Shown here piece after piece: positions 33,957 through 42,920 of a DNA stretch of 64,000 nucleotides. The notes under the pieces are model-generated. The model had not been told where the DNA came from and did not search any database. It saw only the letters and a list, made by a program, of their open reading frames with translations. The DNA comes from OMPR01 sp965183835 (lineage in GTDB: Bacteria > Pseudomonadota > Alphaproteobacteria > Rhodobacterales > Rhodobacteraceae): the NCBI GenBank assembly GCA_965183835.1, contig CBCYME010000010.1, forward strand, positions 293,732 to 357,731, read 5' to 3'. The position numbers were made by a program, and so were the translations under genes. The stretch's first letter is position 1; every line of letters starts with the position of its first letter.

Positions 33957-35057
33957 ATGTCGATGAACAGTTTTGGCCACCTCTTCCGCGTCACCACTTG
34001 GGGTGAAAGCCACGGACCCGCGCTGGGCGCGACCGTTGATGGCTGCCCTCCCGGGGTTCCGGTTGATGCCGCGATGCTCCAGCAGTGGCTCGACAAACGC
34101 AAACCCGGCCAAAACAAATTCACCACACAGCGGCGCGAAGCCGACGAGGTGAAAATCCTGTCAGGGGTGTTTGAGGGTCAAACCACCGGCACCCCGATCC
34201 AGCTGATGATTGAAAACACCGATCAACGGTCGAAAGACTACGGTGACATCATGGAAAAATTCCGCCCCGGTCACGCCGACATCACCTATTGGCAGAAATA
34301 CGGCATCCGCGACTATCGCGGCGGTGGCCGCAGCTCAGCCCGTGAAACTGCCGCGCGCGTTGCCGCCGGTGGGCTGGCGCGCGAAGCAATCAAACAGCTT
34401 GCCCCAAATGTGCAGATCACCGGCTACATGACCCAGATCGGTCCGCACAAAATAGACCGCAGCCGCTTTGACTGGTCCCAGATCGAACAAAACCCGTTCT
34501 GGACCCCTGATGCGCAGGCTGCCGAAGATTGGGCCGTCTATCTGGATGGTCTGCGCAAATCCGGCAGCTCGGTCGGTGCGGTGATCGAAGTCGTCGCGCG
34601 TGGCGTCCCCGCAGGTATCGGCGCCCCTGTTTATAACAAGCTCGACACCGATCTGGCCGCCGCGATGATGTCGATCAACGCGGTCAAAGCCGTTGAAATC
34701 GGGGATGGCATGGCCTCAGCTGAACTGACCGGCGAAGCCAACGCCGACGAGATCTTTATGGGCCAGAACGGCCCACAATACAGCTCAAACCACGCCGGTG
34801 GCATTCTGGGCGGCATTTCCACCGGACAGGACGTCGTGGTGCGCTTTGCGGTCAAACCAACCTCGTCGATCCTGACCACCCGCAAGACCATCACCAAATC
34901 GGGCGAAGAGGCAGAGATCATCACCAAAGGCCGTCACGACCCCTGCGTCGGCATCCGCGCCGTTCCCGTGGGCGAAGCGATGATGGCCTGCGTTCTGCTG
35001 GATCAAATGCTGCTGCATCGCGGTCAAATCGGCGAAAACCGAGGTCACATTGGCTGA
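33957..35057 (+). CDS. aroC: Chorismate synthase
   Basis: The 366-residue enzyme makes chorismate from EPSP with reduced FMN as cofactor. Signature segments are MNSFGHLFRVTTWGESHGPA, GRSSARETAARVAAGGLARE and ISTGQDVVVRFAVKPTSSIL. The length is normal. The start MSMNSFG is preceded by AAGGAG. The following HD-domain gene starts inside its last codons with a TTG. Confidence 0.96.
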   Translation: MSMNSFGHLFRVTTWGESHGPALGATVDGCPPGVPVDAAMLQQWLDKRKPGQNKFTTQRREADEVKILSGVFEGQTTGTPIQLMIENTDQRSKDYGDIMEKFRPGHADITYWQKYGIRDYRGGGRSSARETAARVAAGGLAREAIKQLAPNVQITGYMTQIGPHKIDRSRFDWSQIEQNPFWTPDAQAAEDWAVYLDGLRKSGSSVGAVIEVVARGVPAGIGAPVYNKLDTDLAAAMMSINAVKAVEIGDGMASAELTGEANADEIFMGQNGPQYSSNHAGGILGGISTGQDVVVRFAVKPTSSILTTRKTITKSGEEAEIITKGRHDPCVGIRAVPVGEAMMACVLLDQMLLHRGQIGENRGHIG

Positions 35058-35703
35058 TCTGCGCGCAGCCCTGCGCCAGATCGCACAGGACCGCATGGCG
35101 ACCGACCCGGCGCATGATCTGGCCCATCTGGATCGTGTCTGGGTCAACGCCCGCACCATCGCGAATGGGCAGGCCAACACCCGCGTCTTGATGGCCGCCA
35201 GCTATCTGCATGATCTGGTCAACCTGCCCAAAGACGACCCAGACCGCGCCATGGCCTCGCGCCATTCCGCTCGCGAAGCCGCCCCCTTGCTGCGCACCCT
35301 TGGGTTTTCCGAGGATGAGATCACCGCGACCCAACACGCCATCGCCGCACACAGCTTTTCCGCACAGATCCCCCCCGAAACGCCCGAAGCACAGATCTTG
35401 CGCGATTCGGATCGGTTAGATGCGCTAGGTGCCATCGGCATCGCGCGCACCTTTGCCGTTGCCGGATCGCTGGGCCGGGCGCTCTATGACCCCGCCGATC
35501 CCTTTGCCCAAACCCGTCCGCTGGATGACCTGCGGTTTTCCATCGACCATTGGCGCGTCAAACTGCTGGACCTGCCCAAGGACATGCTGACCGAGGGCGG
35601 TAAAACGCTGGCCCGCGACCGCACCGCCCGCATGATCCAATTCTTGCAGGATTTTGCGGCCGAAATCGACACGCCCTTGCCGCCAAACTGGACCGACGCA
35701 TGA
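35050..35703 (+). CDS. HD-domain phosphohydrolase-like protein
   Basis: A 217-residue protein with the HD metal-site pattern: PAHDLAHLDRVWVNAR (first His), ASYLHDLVNLPKDDPD (the HD pair), and later AILRDSDRLDALGAIGIART with the distal Asp. It resembles YedJ-type HD hydrolases of uncertain substrate. Its TTG start overlaps aroC, and its stop overlaps the AEC carrier start, so all three are probably coupled. Confidence 0.82.
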   Translation: MADLRAALRQIAQDRMATDPAHDLAHLDRVWVNARTIANGQANTRVLMAASYLHDLVNLPKDDPDRAMASRHSAREAAPLLRTLGFSEDEITATQHAIAAHSFSAQIPPETPEAQILRDSDRLDALGAIGIARTFAVAGSLGRALYDPADPFAQTRPLDDLRFSIDHWRVKLLDLPKDMLTEGGKTLARDRTARMIQFLQDFAAEIDTPLPPNWTDA

Positions 35704-36641
35704 GCCAAATCCTGACCATCACCTTTCCGATCTATGCCGCCATCGCCATTGGTTATTTGATCGTGAAACGGGGGTGGTTCGGACAATCAGACATGCGCAC
35801 GCTGGGCAAATACGTGCTCGACATCGCCCTGCCTGCCTTGCTGTTCAACGCCATGGCCAGCCGTGATTTTGCCGAGGTGTTTCACCCCGGCTATATGCTG
35901 GTCTTTGCCCTTGGCGGATTGGCGACCATCGTGGTCAGCTATGTGTGGTTCACCTTGACCGGAACAGACAAACCCCGCCGCGCTGTCGCTGTGATGGGGA
36001 CGGCCTGCCCCAATTCTGGCTTTATCGGCTATCCGGTCATATTGCTGACCTTTCCCGATCTTGCCGTTGTCATACTGGCCCTGAACATGCTGGTGGAAAA
36101 CATCCTGCTGATCCCGATCTGCCTGATCTTGATGGAGCTGTCGCGCGACCGCGCGCAGACCTCGATAGTGCACCAGATCGGCACGATCCTTTGGGGTGTT
36201 CTCAAGCGCCCGATGGTGATTGGCCTGCTGTTGGGTCTTGCAGTATCCCTTGCCCAGATCCCAATGCCCAGTGCGGCAACCAATCTGTTCCAGATGCTCG
36301 CGGCCTCTGCGTCGGCGCTGTCTCTGGTGGTCATTGGCGGATCGCTTGCGGGGCTGTCCCTGCGCGGCAATCACTGGAAGGCGGCACAAGTGGCCCTTGG
36401 CAAAATTATTCTGCACCCCGCTTTGGTCGCGCTTACCGTTTTGGGCGTTACCGCTGCGGGCATCGCTCTGCCAGCCGATCTGCAAGTGGCCGTGATCCTG
36501 TCCGCTGCCATGCCGATGTTTGGCATCTACACCGTTCTAGCACAGGAACACGGACACCAAGGCATGGCCTCTATCGCCATGCTGATCGCGACCGCGCTTG
36601 GCTTTTTCACCCTATCGGGCCTCTTGCTGGCGTTGACCTAA
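35700..36641 (+). CDS. AEC-family membrane transporter
   Basis: The 313-residue protein has about ten hydrophobic helices and the auxin-efflux-carrier family layout. It starts MSQILTITFPIYAAIAIGYL and has the conserved CPNSGFIGYPVILLTF segment in the first repeat and LSAAMPMFGIYTVLAQEHG in the second. AEC members export or import small organic acids; the substrate is not predictable here. It overlaps the HD gene (ATGA) and ends 4 bases into the convergent CoA-transferase gene. Confidence 0.87.
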   Translation: MSQILTITFPIYAAIAIGYLIVKRGWFGQSDMRTLGKYVLDIALPALLFNAMASRDFAEVFHPGYMLVFALGGLATIVVSYVWFTLTGTDKPRRAVAVMGTACPNSGFIGYPVILLTFPDLAVVILALNMLVENILLIPICLILMELSRDRAQTSIVHQIGTILWGVLKRPMVIGLLLGLAVSLAQIPMPSAATNLFQMLAASASALSLVVIGGSLAGLSLRGNHWKAAQVALGKIILHPALVALTVLGVTAAGIALPADLQVAVILSAAMPMFGIYTVLAQEHGHQGMASIAMLIATALGFFTLSGLLLALT

Positions 36642-37954
36642 TCCCAGCGTGCCGGGGCTGCGCCCAGCGCCCCGGCAGGCCGATCCCACGACATCGGAAT
36701 ACCTGACACCTGTATCGCTGGCTTCACCCGCTTGGCCGGACCCCACACCGTCTGTTCAACCCAGTCGCCCAAATCAGCAGGCTCAGATCCGGTGATAGGG
36801 TCCGCTAAAACAGGCTCTAACTGGGCTAAAACCTCTGCGGTGCGTGCCAAAGACAGCCGCGCCCGAGGCGTACCGTCACCTCGAATGGCCTGTTTAAGAG
36901 CCGAAAGGACCGCCGCCGCCATGAAATAACCCGTCGCATGATCCAACGCCTGCACCGGCAAAGGATGCGGCTTATCGGACCCCGACCATGCCATGCCTGC
37001 ATCGGCAATGCCGCAGCTCATCTGAACCAAGGAATCAAATCCACGCCGCCCGGCCCATGGCCCGGTCCAGCCATAGGCATCCAGCGACACCTCAACCAAT
37101 CCCTGCGGCCGATCTGTCCCAATCATCGCGTCCAACGCACCGGGGCGATAGCCGTGAACCAGAACATCCGCTTGCGCCATCAGCGCCCGCAATTGATCCT
37201 GCCCCCGTTCCGTTTTCAGATCCAAGTGACAGCACCGCTTGCCCAAGGTCACATCGGGCACCACCCCCGGCTCTGACCACGATGCGGGATCAACCCGCAA
37301 CACATCGGCCCCAAACCCGGCCAGCGTGCGCGTCGCCACCGGCCCCGCCAACACGCGCGTCAGATCCAAAACCCTTAACCCAGCCAGCGGGCGATCCTGT
37401 CGGGCCTGCCATGCCCGCACCTGCCCCGGCCTTTGATCCCAAGCCACCAGAGGCTCACCAGACACCGCCACCCCCTGTGGATGCACCACCCACGCCGCGC
37501 GACTGCGCATCGCCGCCGCAGCCCCGCCTTGGGCAACAATTGCATCCTCTAGCGCGTCGATGTCCCAGCCACGCACGGCCTGTGCGACGATCTCGCGATC
37601 TGCCTCACAGTCCAACACCGCCAAAGCCGCCGCCCGATGATGCGGGGCATTCGTGTGCAGCTTGATCCAGCCATCGCGACCTTGGTAATCCCCCGCAATC
37701 GCATCCCAGGATGGTGGCAAGTCCCACCCCTGCGGATGGATGGACCACGTGAACCACAACGAGGCCAGACGCCGATCCACCACCACATCTGGACGAGGGC
37801 CCAGATTCAGCGCATCGCTCAAATCCACCATCGCACTGCCAACCGCACCCATTGACAGGCAGGCCAGCTCGGTCACGGCAAACCGCGACGCCCACGCGCC
37901 CCCGCCAACAACAGAAACCGGGGCGGTGCCAAAGGCTTCAAACACCTCATCCAT
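36638..37954 (-). CDS. CaiB/BaiF-type CoA-transferase family protein
   Basis: The 438-residue protein has a type III CoA-transferase core: LAGLRVLDLTRVLAGPVATR, then LAGFGADVLRVDPASWSEPG and the conserved LGKRCCHLDLKTERGQDQLR with the catalytic-type Asp nearby. The much longer open frame upstream is a shadow of the neighbouring gene; the true start is ATG 37954 (MDEVFEAFGTAPVSVVGGGA). It overlaps the upstream malonyl-CoA synthetase gene by 8 bases, so the two likely handle related acyl-CoAs. Confidence 0.82.
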   Translation of the reverse strand: MDEVFEAFGTAPVSVVGGGAWASRFAVTELACLSMGAVGSAMVDLSDALNLGPRPDVVVDRRLASLWFTWSIHPQGWDLPPSWDAIAGDYQGRDGWIKLHTNAPHHRAAALAVLDCEADREIVAQAVRGWDIDALEDAIVAQGGAAAAMRSRAAWVVHPQGVAVSGEPLVAWDQRPGQVRAWQARQDRPLAGLRVLDLTRVLAGPVATRTLAGFGADVLRVDPASWSEPGVVPDVTLGKRCCHLDLKTERGQDQLRALMAQADVLVHGYRPGALDAMIGTDRPQGLVEVSLDAYGWTGPWAGRRGFDSLVQMSCGIADAGMAWSGSDKPHPLPVQALDHATGYFMAAAVLSALKQAIRGDGTPRARLSLARTAEVLAQLEPVLADPITGSEPADLGDWVEQTVWGPAKRVKPAIQVSGIPMSWDRPAGALGAAPARWD

Positions 37955-39455
37955 TGGTGAATGTGCCTGCAAATTCCTCACGCAGAGCCTTCTTTTGCAC
38001 CTTACCCATGGTGTTGCGCAGCAAGGCATCGACCAAAACGATATGCTTGGGCTGCTTGAACTTGGCCAACTGCCCGTCCAGAGCCGCCCGGATTTGATCC
38101 ACCGAAGTTCCGCCCCCTTCAGGCACAACAACAGCCACAACCGCCTCGCCGAAATCGGGGTGCGGCACACCAATGACGGCGCTTTCCAGCACGCCGGGCA
38201 GATCATCAATCAGGCTCTCGACCTCTTTAGGGTAGACGTTAAAGCCCCCGGTGATGATCAGATCCTTTTCACGTCCCACAATTGTGACGTAGCCATCGTT
38301 ATCGACCTTGGCCAAATCACCCGTGATGAACCAGCCATCCGCGCGCAGTTCTTCGGCGGTTTTCTCGGGCATCTGCCAATAGCCTTGAAACACATTGGCT
38401 CCGCGCACTTCCAACACACCGATGTCGCCCGTCGCGACTTCGCCACCACCTTCCATCACCCGCGCCTCGACACCGGGCAGTGGGAACCCAACGGTTCCCG
38501 CGCGCCGCTCGCCCTCATAAGGGTTCGAAGTGCTCATATTGGTTTCGGTCATGCCATAGCGTTCCAGAATGCGGTGGCCGGTGCGCTGTTCCCACTGCTC
38601 ATGCGTGTCCACCAACAAGGGCGCAGAACCCGAGATAAACAACCGCATGTTCGCCGCGCGCTCTTGCGTCAGACGCGCATCCGCAAGCAAGCGGGTATAA
38701 AAGGTCGGAACCCCCATCAGGGCCGTGGCCGTGGGCATCGCCTCAAGGATCGCGTCCGGATCAAACCCCGACAGGAACACCACTTGCGCCCCCGCCAACA
38801 GCGCCACGTTGGTCGCCACAAACAATCCGTGCGTGTGAAAGATCGGCAAAGCATGGATCAACACATCCTCAGCCGTGAACTGCCAATAATCCCGCAGCGT
38901 GGCTGAGTTCGAGGCAAGATTGGCATGGCTCAGCATCGCGCCCTTGGATCGCCCCGTGGTGCCCGAAGTGTACAAAATCGCGGCCAAATCCCCCATTTCA
39001 CGCGCAACCGGGTCAAAGCCGCCCTGCGTATCAGCCAGATCCCGCAGACTGCCCCGCCCCGCCGGGTCCAGTGTCATCACCTGCGCCACACCTGCGATTG
39101 CGGAAATCTCATCCACCCGCGCAGGGTCACAGACAACCACCCGCGGGCTGGCATCGCCCAAGAAATAAGCCACTTCGGGCCCTGTATAGGCCGTGTTCAG
39201 CGGCAGAAAAATCCCACCCGCCATGACTGTACCCAGATACAGTTCGATGGCCTGAATGGTTTTGCCCACCTGCACCGCAACCCGATCCCCCGGCACCACA
39301 CCACAAGACGCCAAAGCCGCCGCCATCCGCTCCGCACCCGCAAACAACGCCCCAAACGTCACCGTCTCACCGCCAACCAAATGTGCAAACACATCGTCTT
39401 CGCGCCCAACCGACGCCGCGCGCAGCTGTGAAATCAAATAGTTCTGGGTATACAT
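37947..39455 (-). CDS. matB: Malonyl-CoA synthetase (MatB-type acyl-CoA ligase)
   Basis: The 502-residue ANL-superfamily ligase activates malonate (or a close dicarboxylate) with ATP and CoA. The P-loop is ILYTSGTTGRSKGAMLSHAN, followed by YGMTETNMSTSNPYEGERRA, a feature of MatB proteins, and GWFITGDLAKVDNDGYVTIV and the C-terminal lysine motif NTMGKVQKKALREE. I start at ATG 39455, which has AGAGGAG upstream. It is paired with a CoA-transferase. Substrate assignment is by family resemblance. Confidence 0.85.
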   Translation of the reverse strand: MYTQNYLISQLRAASVGREDDVFAHLVGGETVTFGALFAGAERMAAALASCGVVPGDRVAVQVGKTIQAIELYLGTVMAGGIFLPLNTAYTGPEVAYFLGDASPRVVVCDPARVDEISAIAGVAQVMTLDPAGRGSLRDLADTQGGFDPVAREMGDLAAILYTSGTTGRSKGAMLSHANLASNSATLRDYWQFTAEDVLIHALPIFHTHGLFVATNVALLAGAQVVFLSGFDPDAILEAMPTATALMGVPTFYTRLLADARLTQERAANMRLFISGSAPLLVDTHEQWEQRTGHRILERYGMTETNMSTSNPYEGERRAGTVGFPLPGVEARVMEGGGEVATGDIGVLEVRGANVFQGYWQMPEKTAEELRADGWFITGDLAKVDNDGYVTIVGREKDLIITGGFNVYPKEVESLIDDLPGVLESAVIGVPHPDFGEAVVAVVVPEGGGTSVDQIRAALDGQLAKFKQPKHIVLVDALLRNTMGKVQKKALREEFAGTFTNG

Positions 39456-39549
39456 GGTCGGCTCCTCTTTCTGCGCCCGCACAATGAGTGACTCGCTGGG
39501 CAAAAATCAAGCGATTGATCTTTGGGATTCAAAAGCGCAGGTTCCCGCC

Positions 39550-40488
39550 ATGGCAAAAGCATTAACCGCAAACCGGCCCATTTTGGCCGTTACCCTCAAA
39601 ACCTGCGCGATTTTTCTGTTCACGGCGATGGCCGCGCTCGTCAAATCCCTATCTGATGACATTCCGGCCGGCGAAGCGGTGTTTTTTCGGTCATTTTTTG
39701 CCATTCCGGTCATCGTTGTTTGGCTGATCTCACGGGGGGAACTGCGCCAAGGGTTGATCGCCAAGAAACCGATGGGCCATTTTTGGCGCGGGGTTCTGGG
39801 GACCACGGCCATGGGTCTGACCTTCACCGGTTTGGGCTTGCTGCCCCTGCCCGAAGTCACCGCCATTGGCTTTGCCACCCCGATCTTCACCCTCATCCTT
39901 GCCGCAATCATGCTGGGGGAACGTATTCGAATGATCCGGATCGGGGCCGTGCTGATCGGTCTTGTTGGCGTTTTGATTATGCTCTGGCCCCGGCTGGGCA
40001 GCGGGGCGTCCATGCAGGACACCGCAACCTTGGGTGCAATTTGCATTCTGGGCGCAACGCTGGCGCGCGGTTTTGTGCAGATCCACATCCGCCAGTTGGT
40101 TCAATCCGACCACACGGCTGCAATCGTATTCTACTTTTCTGCCACCGCATCCCTGTTGTCCTTGCTGACTTTGCCGTTTGGTTGGGTCGTTCCCACGGCT
40201 GAGCAATTCGGCTTACTGGTTTTGGCAGGCGTCGTCGGCGGCTGTGCGCAGATCCTTGTCACCTCGTCTTATCGCTTTGCCCCGGCATCCATGCTGGCGC
40301 CCTATGACTATTCCTCGATGCTGTTTGCGGTCTTTATCGGCTATGTCTGGTTCGCCGAACTGCCCACCATGGCGATGCTGGCCGGGGCAACGCTGGTGAT
40401 TGGGGCCAATGCACTGGTTGTTTGGCGGGAACACCAGCTTGGATTGGAACGTGGCAAAGCCCGATCTGTTACCGATCCCAAAAGCTGA
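39550..40488 (+). CDS. EamA/DMT-family transporter
   Basis: A 312-residue membrane protein with ten predicted helices in two EamA repeats. It includes AVFFRSFFAIPVIVVWLISR, GLLPLPEVTAIGFATPIFTL, and LAPYDYSSMLFAVFIGYVWF at the same place in repeat two. The substrate is unknown. The start at ATG 39550 was preferred over upstream in-frame starts that would overlap the matB promoter. A second EamA gene follows cobO. Confidence 0.87.
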   Translation: MAKALTANRPILAVTLKTCAIFLFTAMAALVKSLSDDIPAGEAVFFRSFFAIPVIVVWLISRGELRQGLIAKKPMGHFWRGVLGTTAMGLTFTGLGLLPLPEVTAIGFATPIFTLILAAIMLGERIRMIRIGAVLIGLVGVLIMLWPRLGSGASMQDTATLGAICILGATLARGFVQIHIRQLVQSDHTAAIVFYFSATASLLSLLTLPFGWVVPTAEQFGLLVLAGVVGGCAQILVTSSYRFAPASMLAPYDYSSMLFAVFIGYVWFAELPTMAMLAGATLVIGANALVVWREHQLGLERGKARSVTDPKS

Positions 40489-40546
40489 TCTTTACCTTTT
40501 CGCCACAGCCCCTAGTGTGAGCGCGAAATTCTACGAGGGTCCCCCG

Positions 40547-41146
40547 ATGAGCGACGCGAACGATCACAAAGAAAAGATGAAAGAGGTGCAGACCAAGCAC
40601 CGCGAACGGGTCTCGCAATTGCAAGACCCCGAACAGGGTCTGGTGCTGATCCACACCGGCAAGGGCAAAGGCAAATCCTCGTCCGCCTTTGGGGTTGTGG
40701 TGCGCGCCTTGGGTTGGGGCCAAAAGGTTGCTGTGGTCCAGTTCATCAAAGGCAAATGGAAAACCGGCGAGCGCCGCTTTTTCGAAGAGCACGATCTGGT
40801 GACATGGCACACCATGGGCGAAGGGTTCACTTGGGACACCCAAGACAAAGAACGTGACATCGCCGCCGCACAGGCAGCCTTCAAAAAGGCAGCCGACCTG
40901 ATCGCCAGCGGCGACTACGATCTTGTCGTTCTCGATGAAATCAACATCGCCCTGCGCTATGAATACCTGAGCGTTGAGCAGGTGATCGAAGGATTGGATG
41001 CCCGCACCGACAAAACCGGTGTGATCCTGACTGGTCGCGATGCGCCCGAGGCGTTGTGCGAATACGCCGATCTGGTGACCGAAATGACGGAAATCAAACA
41101 TCCGTTCAAGGCGGGCATCAAAGCCCAGCGCGGCGTCGACTTTTAA
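40547..41146 (+). CDS. cobO: Cob(I)alamin adenosyltransferase CobO
   Basis: The 199-residue enzyme attaches the adenosyl group to corrinoids. The P-loop is IHTGKGKGKSSSAFGVVVRA, followed by VAVVQFIKGKWKTGERRFFE and LVVLDEINIALRYEYLSVEQ. This is the BtuR/CobO/CobP type. I start at ATG 40547 (MSDANDHKEKMK). It lies between two EamA transporters with small gaps; no other cobalamin gene is in the window. Confidence 0.95.
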   Translation: MSDANDHKEKMKEVQTKHRERVSQLQDPEQGLVLIHTGKGKGKSSSAFGVVVRALGWGQKVAVVQFIKGKWKTGERRFFEEHDLVTWHTMGEGFTWDTQDKERDIAAAQAAFKKAADLIASGDYDLVVLDEINIALRYEYLSVEQVIEGLDARTDKTGVILTGRDAPEALCEYADLVTEMTEIKHPFKAGIKAQRGVDF

Positions 41147-41149
41147 GTC

Positions 41150-42024
41150 ATGAGCCTTCAAGCGGAGAATATCCGCGGCAGCCTGTTGATGGTTGCCGCG
41201 ATGGCGGCCTTTGCGCTTGAGGATATGTTCATAAAATCCGCCACGCAGACCCTGCCTGTCGGTCAGGTTCTGATCATCTTTGGCGCTGGCGGGTTTCTTG
41301 TCTTTGCCGCCCTGGCACGGTTGCGGGGTGAATCGGTGTTTGGCGATAGCACCCCCTCGCGGACGTTGTGCATCCGCTCTGTTTTCGAAATCATGGGACG
41401 GCTGTGTTTCACACTGGCCTTGGCCCTGACTCCGCTGTCAAACGCATCGGCCATTTTGCAAGCCACCCCTTTGGTGGTCGCCATCGGCGCGGCCGTGTTC
41501 TTTGGCGAAACCGTGGGATGGCGACGCTGGACCGCCATTTTGGTCGGCTTGTGCGGGGTGCTGATCATTCTGCGTCCGGGGCTCAGCGGGTTTGAACCCG
41601 CGTCAATCTTTGCCGTTCTTGGCACCATCGGGTTTGCGGGCCGCGATCTGGCCACCAAGGCGGCGCCGCCGCAACTGACAAACGCGCAACTCGGCGTTTA
41701 CGGGTTTCTGGTTCTGGTCTTTTCGGGAGTTCTCGCGCTGTCTTGGACTGGCGGAGCAACCCTGCCTAGCCTGATAACCGCTATGAAATTGCTGGCCGCA
41801 ATCGCATTTGGCGTCTTGGCCTATAACGCCTTAAAGGTGCAATGCGTCAGGGCGAAGTGTCGGTCATCGCGCCATTCCGGTACACCCGGTTGATTTTTGC
41901 AATGATTTTGGGCGTCGTAGTCTTTGCCGAACGTCCCGACACATTCACCCTGATCGGCAGCGCCATCGTCATTCTAAGCGGGCTTTACACCGTGTTACGG
42001 GAACGTCGTATATCGCGCGCTTGA
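41150..42024 (+). pseudogene. EamA/DMT-family transporter (apparent frameshift)
   Basis: The first frame (MSLQAENIRGSLLMVAAMAA onward) holds nearly the whole transporter but reads out of phase after VLAYNALKV near 41836-41840. The correct continuation, AMRQGEVSVIAPFRYTRLIF to the end RERRISRA, is in another frame. Adding one G to the GG of aaggtgcaatg restores a normal 291-residue protein. It starts 3 bp after cobO. A sequencing indel or a true mutation is possible. Confidence 0.8.
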
Positions 42025-42260
42025 CCGCTTGAAAATCGCACCAACTTTTCATCTGCGGCGACCTGTGTGTCGCTGACCTGTTGGGGCGGGCCGGCTTGGC
42101 TGGACACGGAACCGAGGGGAACCACGTTTGGCTGCATATGTATTTGAGCCAACCTTTGGCTCCGCTGCTCGATATGCTCCAAAAGCTCCGCATTCAGCGC
42201 ACACCCATAAACGGATGCTGTTTCGTGCATCGAAAACAAGTCGGCAAACGGATCTCGCAT
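41985..42260 (-). CDS. Hypothetical protein
   Basis: A 91-residue frame from ATG 42260 (AAGGGA upstream) beginning MRDPFADLFSMHETASVYGC, with a helical middle and a Gln/Pro-rich C-terminus. It overlaps the end of the convergent transporter gene by 40 bp. I do not recognise it. The start could also lie further upstream. Confidence 0.35.
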   Translation of the reverse strand: MRDPFADLFSMHETASVYGCALNAELLEHIEQRSQRLAQIHMQPNVVPLGSVSSQAGPPQQVSDTQVAADEKLVRFSSGQARDIRRSRNTV

Positions 42261-42413
42261 CAACTTTCCCTTGATTAGAGCCTGTTCTTGGCTCTGTGGT
42301 CGTTTCCGGGACAGCGGCAGAACCGCGCGATGTCGCCACATGCTGACCGTCCTGCAGGCCGCCCCGAAACTGTGAATTCAAAGAGCTGGGTGCAGGTGCA
42401 TCTGGCAGTTATC

Positions 42414-42443
42414 GCTTATCTGACTATTTTAGTCGGATAAAGC
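42414..42443. promoter_or_regulatory. Palindrome resembling an iron-responsive (IscR-type) box
   Basis: GCTTATC-TGACTA-ttt-TAGTCGGATAAAGC is a near-perfect inverted repeat in the otherwise featureless 328-bp gap between divergent hypothetical genes. From memory it resembles the Iron-Rhodo-box proposed for IscR in Rhodobacterales, but I could not check this. It might instead be a hairpin without function. Confidence 0.4.
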
Positions 42444-42588
42444 AAGTGCAAAACCACCCCCTATCAAAAAAATGTATCCCTGCCCTGCTTTCCACCCAAT
42501 CGAGCCCGGAAACTCATATTGAAAGGTCAAAGCAACCCGCCCATGTTAGGTGTATTGAACGTTCCACTTGCACCAAGGGAGACATGAT

Positions 42589-42849
42589 TTGACTGATTCA
42601 AACGATACCGCGAGCCTGGTTGAGGATCTAAAAACCACGCGCGACGAGCTCAAGCTCAAGGCGCACCTGTTCGAAATGGATATGAAGAATGAATGGGCTG
42701 ACCTGGAAAAGAAATGGGATGGTCTGGATCTGAATCTGGATGACGCCACTGACGCCGCCAAAGAATCTGCTGGCAATGTTGGCGCTGCGGCCAGCCTCCT
42801 GATCGAAGAACTTGGCAAAGGTTACAAGAAAATCAAAGACGCCCTTTGA
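42589..42849 (+). CDS. Hypothetical helical protein
   Basis: An 86-residue, highly charged and probably coiled-coil protein (LVEDLKTTRDELKLKAHLFE, then MDMKNEWADLEKKWDGLDLN). I take TTG 42589 as the start because AAGGGAGA lies 7-8 bases before it; a second TTG is 7 codons upstream. No known domain was recognised. It stands alone, followed by a strong terminator, with the palindrome at 42414-42443 about 145 bp upstream. Confidence 0.6.
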   Translation: MTDSNDTASLVEDLKTTRDELKLKAHLFEMDMKNEWADLEKKWDGLDLNLDDATDAAKESAGNVGAAASLLIEELGKGYKKIKDAL

Positions 42850-42867
42850 CCTCCAGCCCTGTCGATG

Positions 42868-42904
42868 AAAACACCCGACTGCATTAGAAAACAGCCGGGT
42901 GTTT
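42868..42904 (+). terminator. Intrinsic terminator after the helical protein
   Basis: AAACACCCGACTG, a 10-base loop and CAGCCGGGTGTTT form a long stem 18 bp after the stop. The T end is short, so efficiency is uncertain. It could also serve the convergent phosphatase gene. Confidence 0.7.
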
Positions 42905-42920
42905 GAGTCCATTTTGCCTT

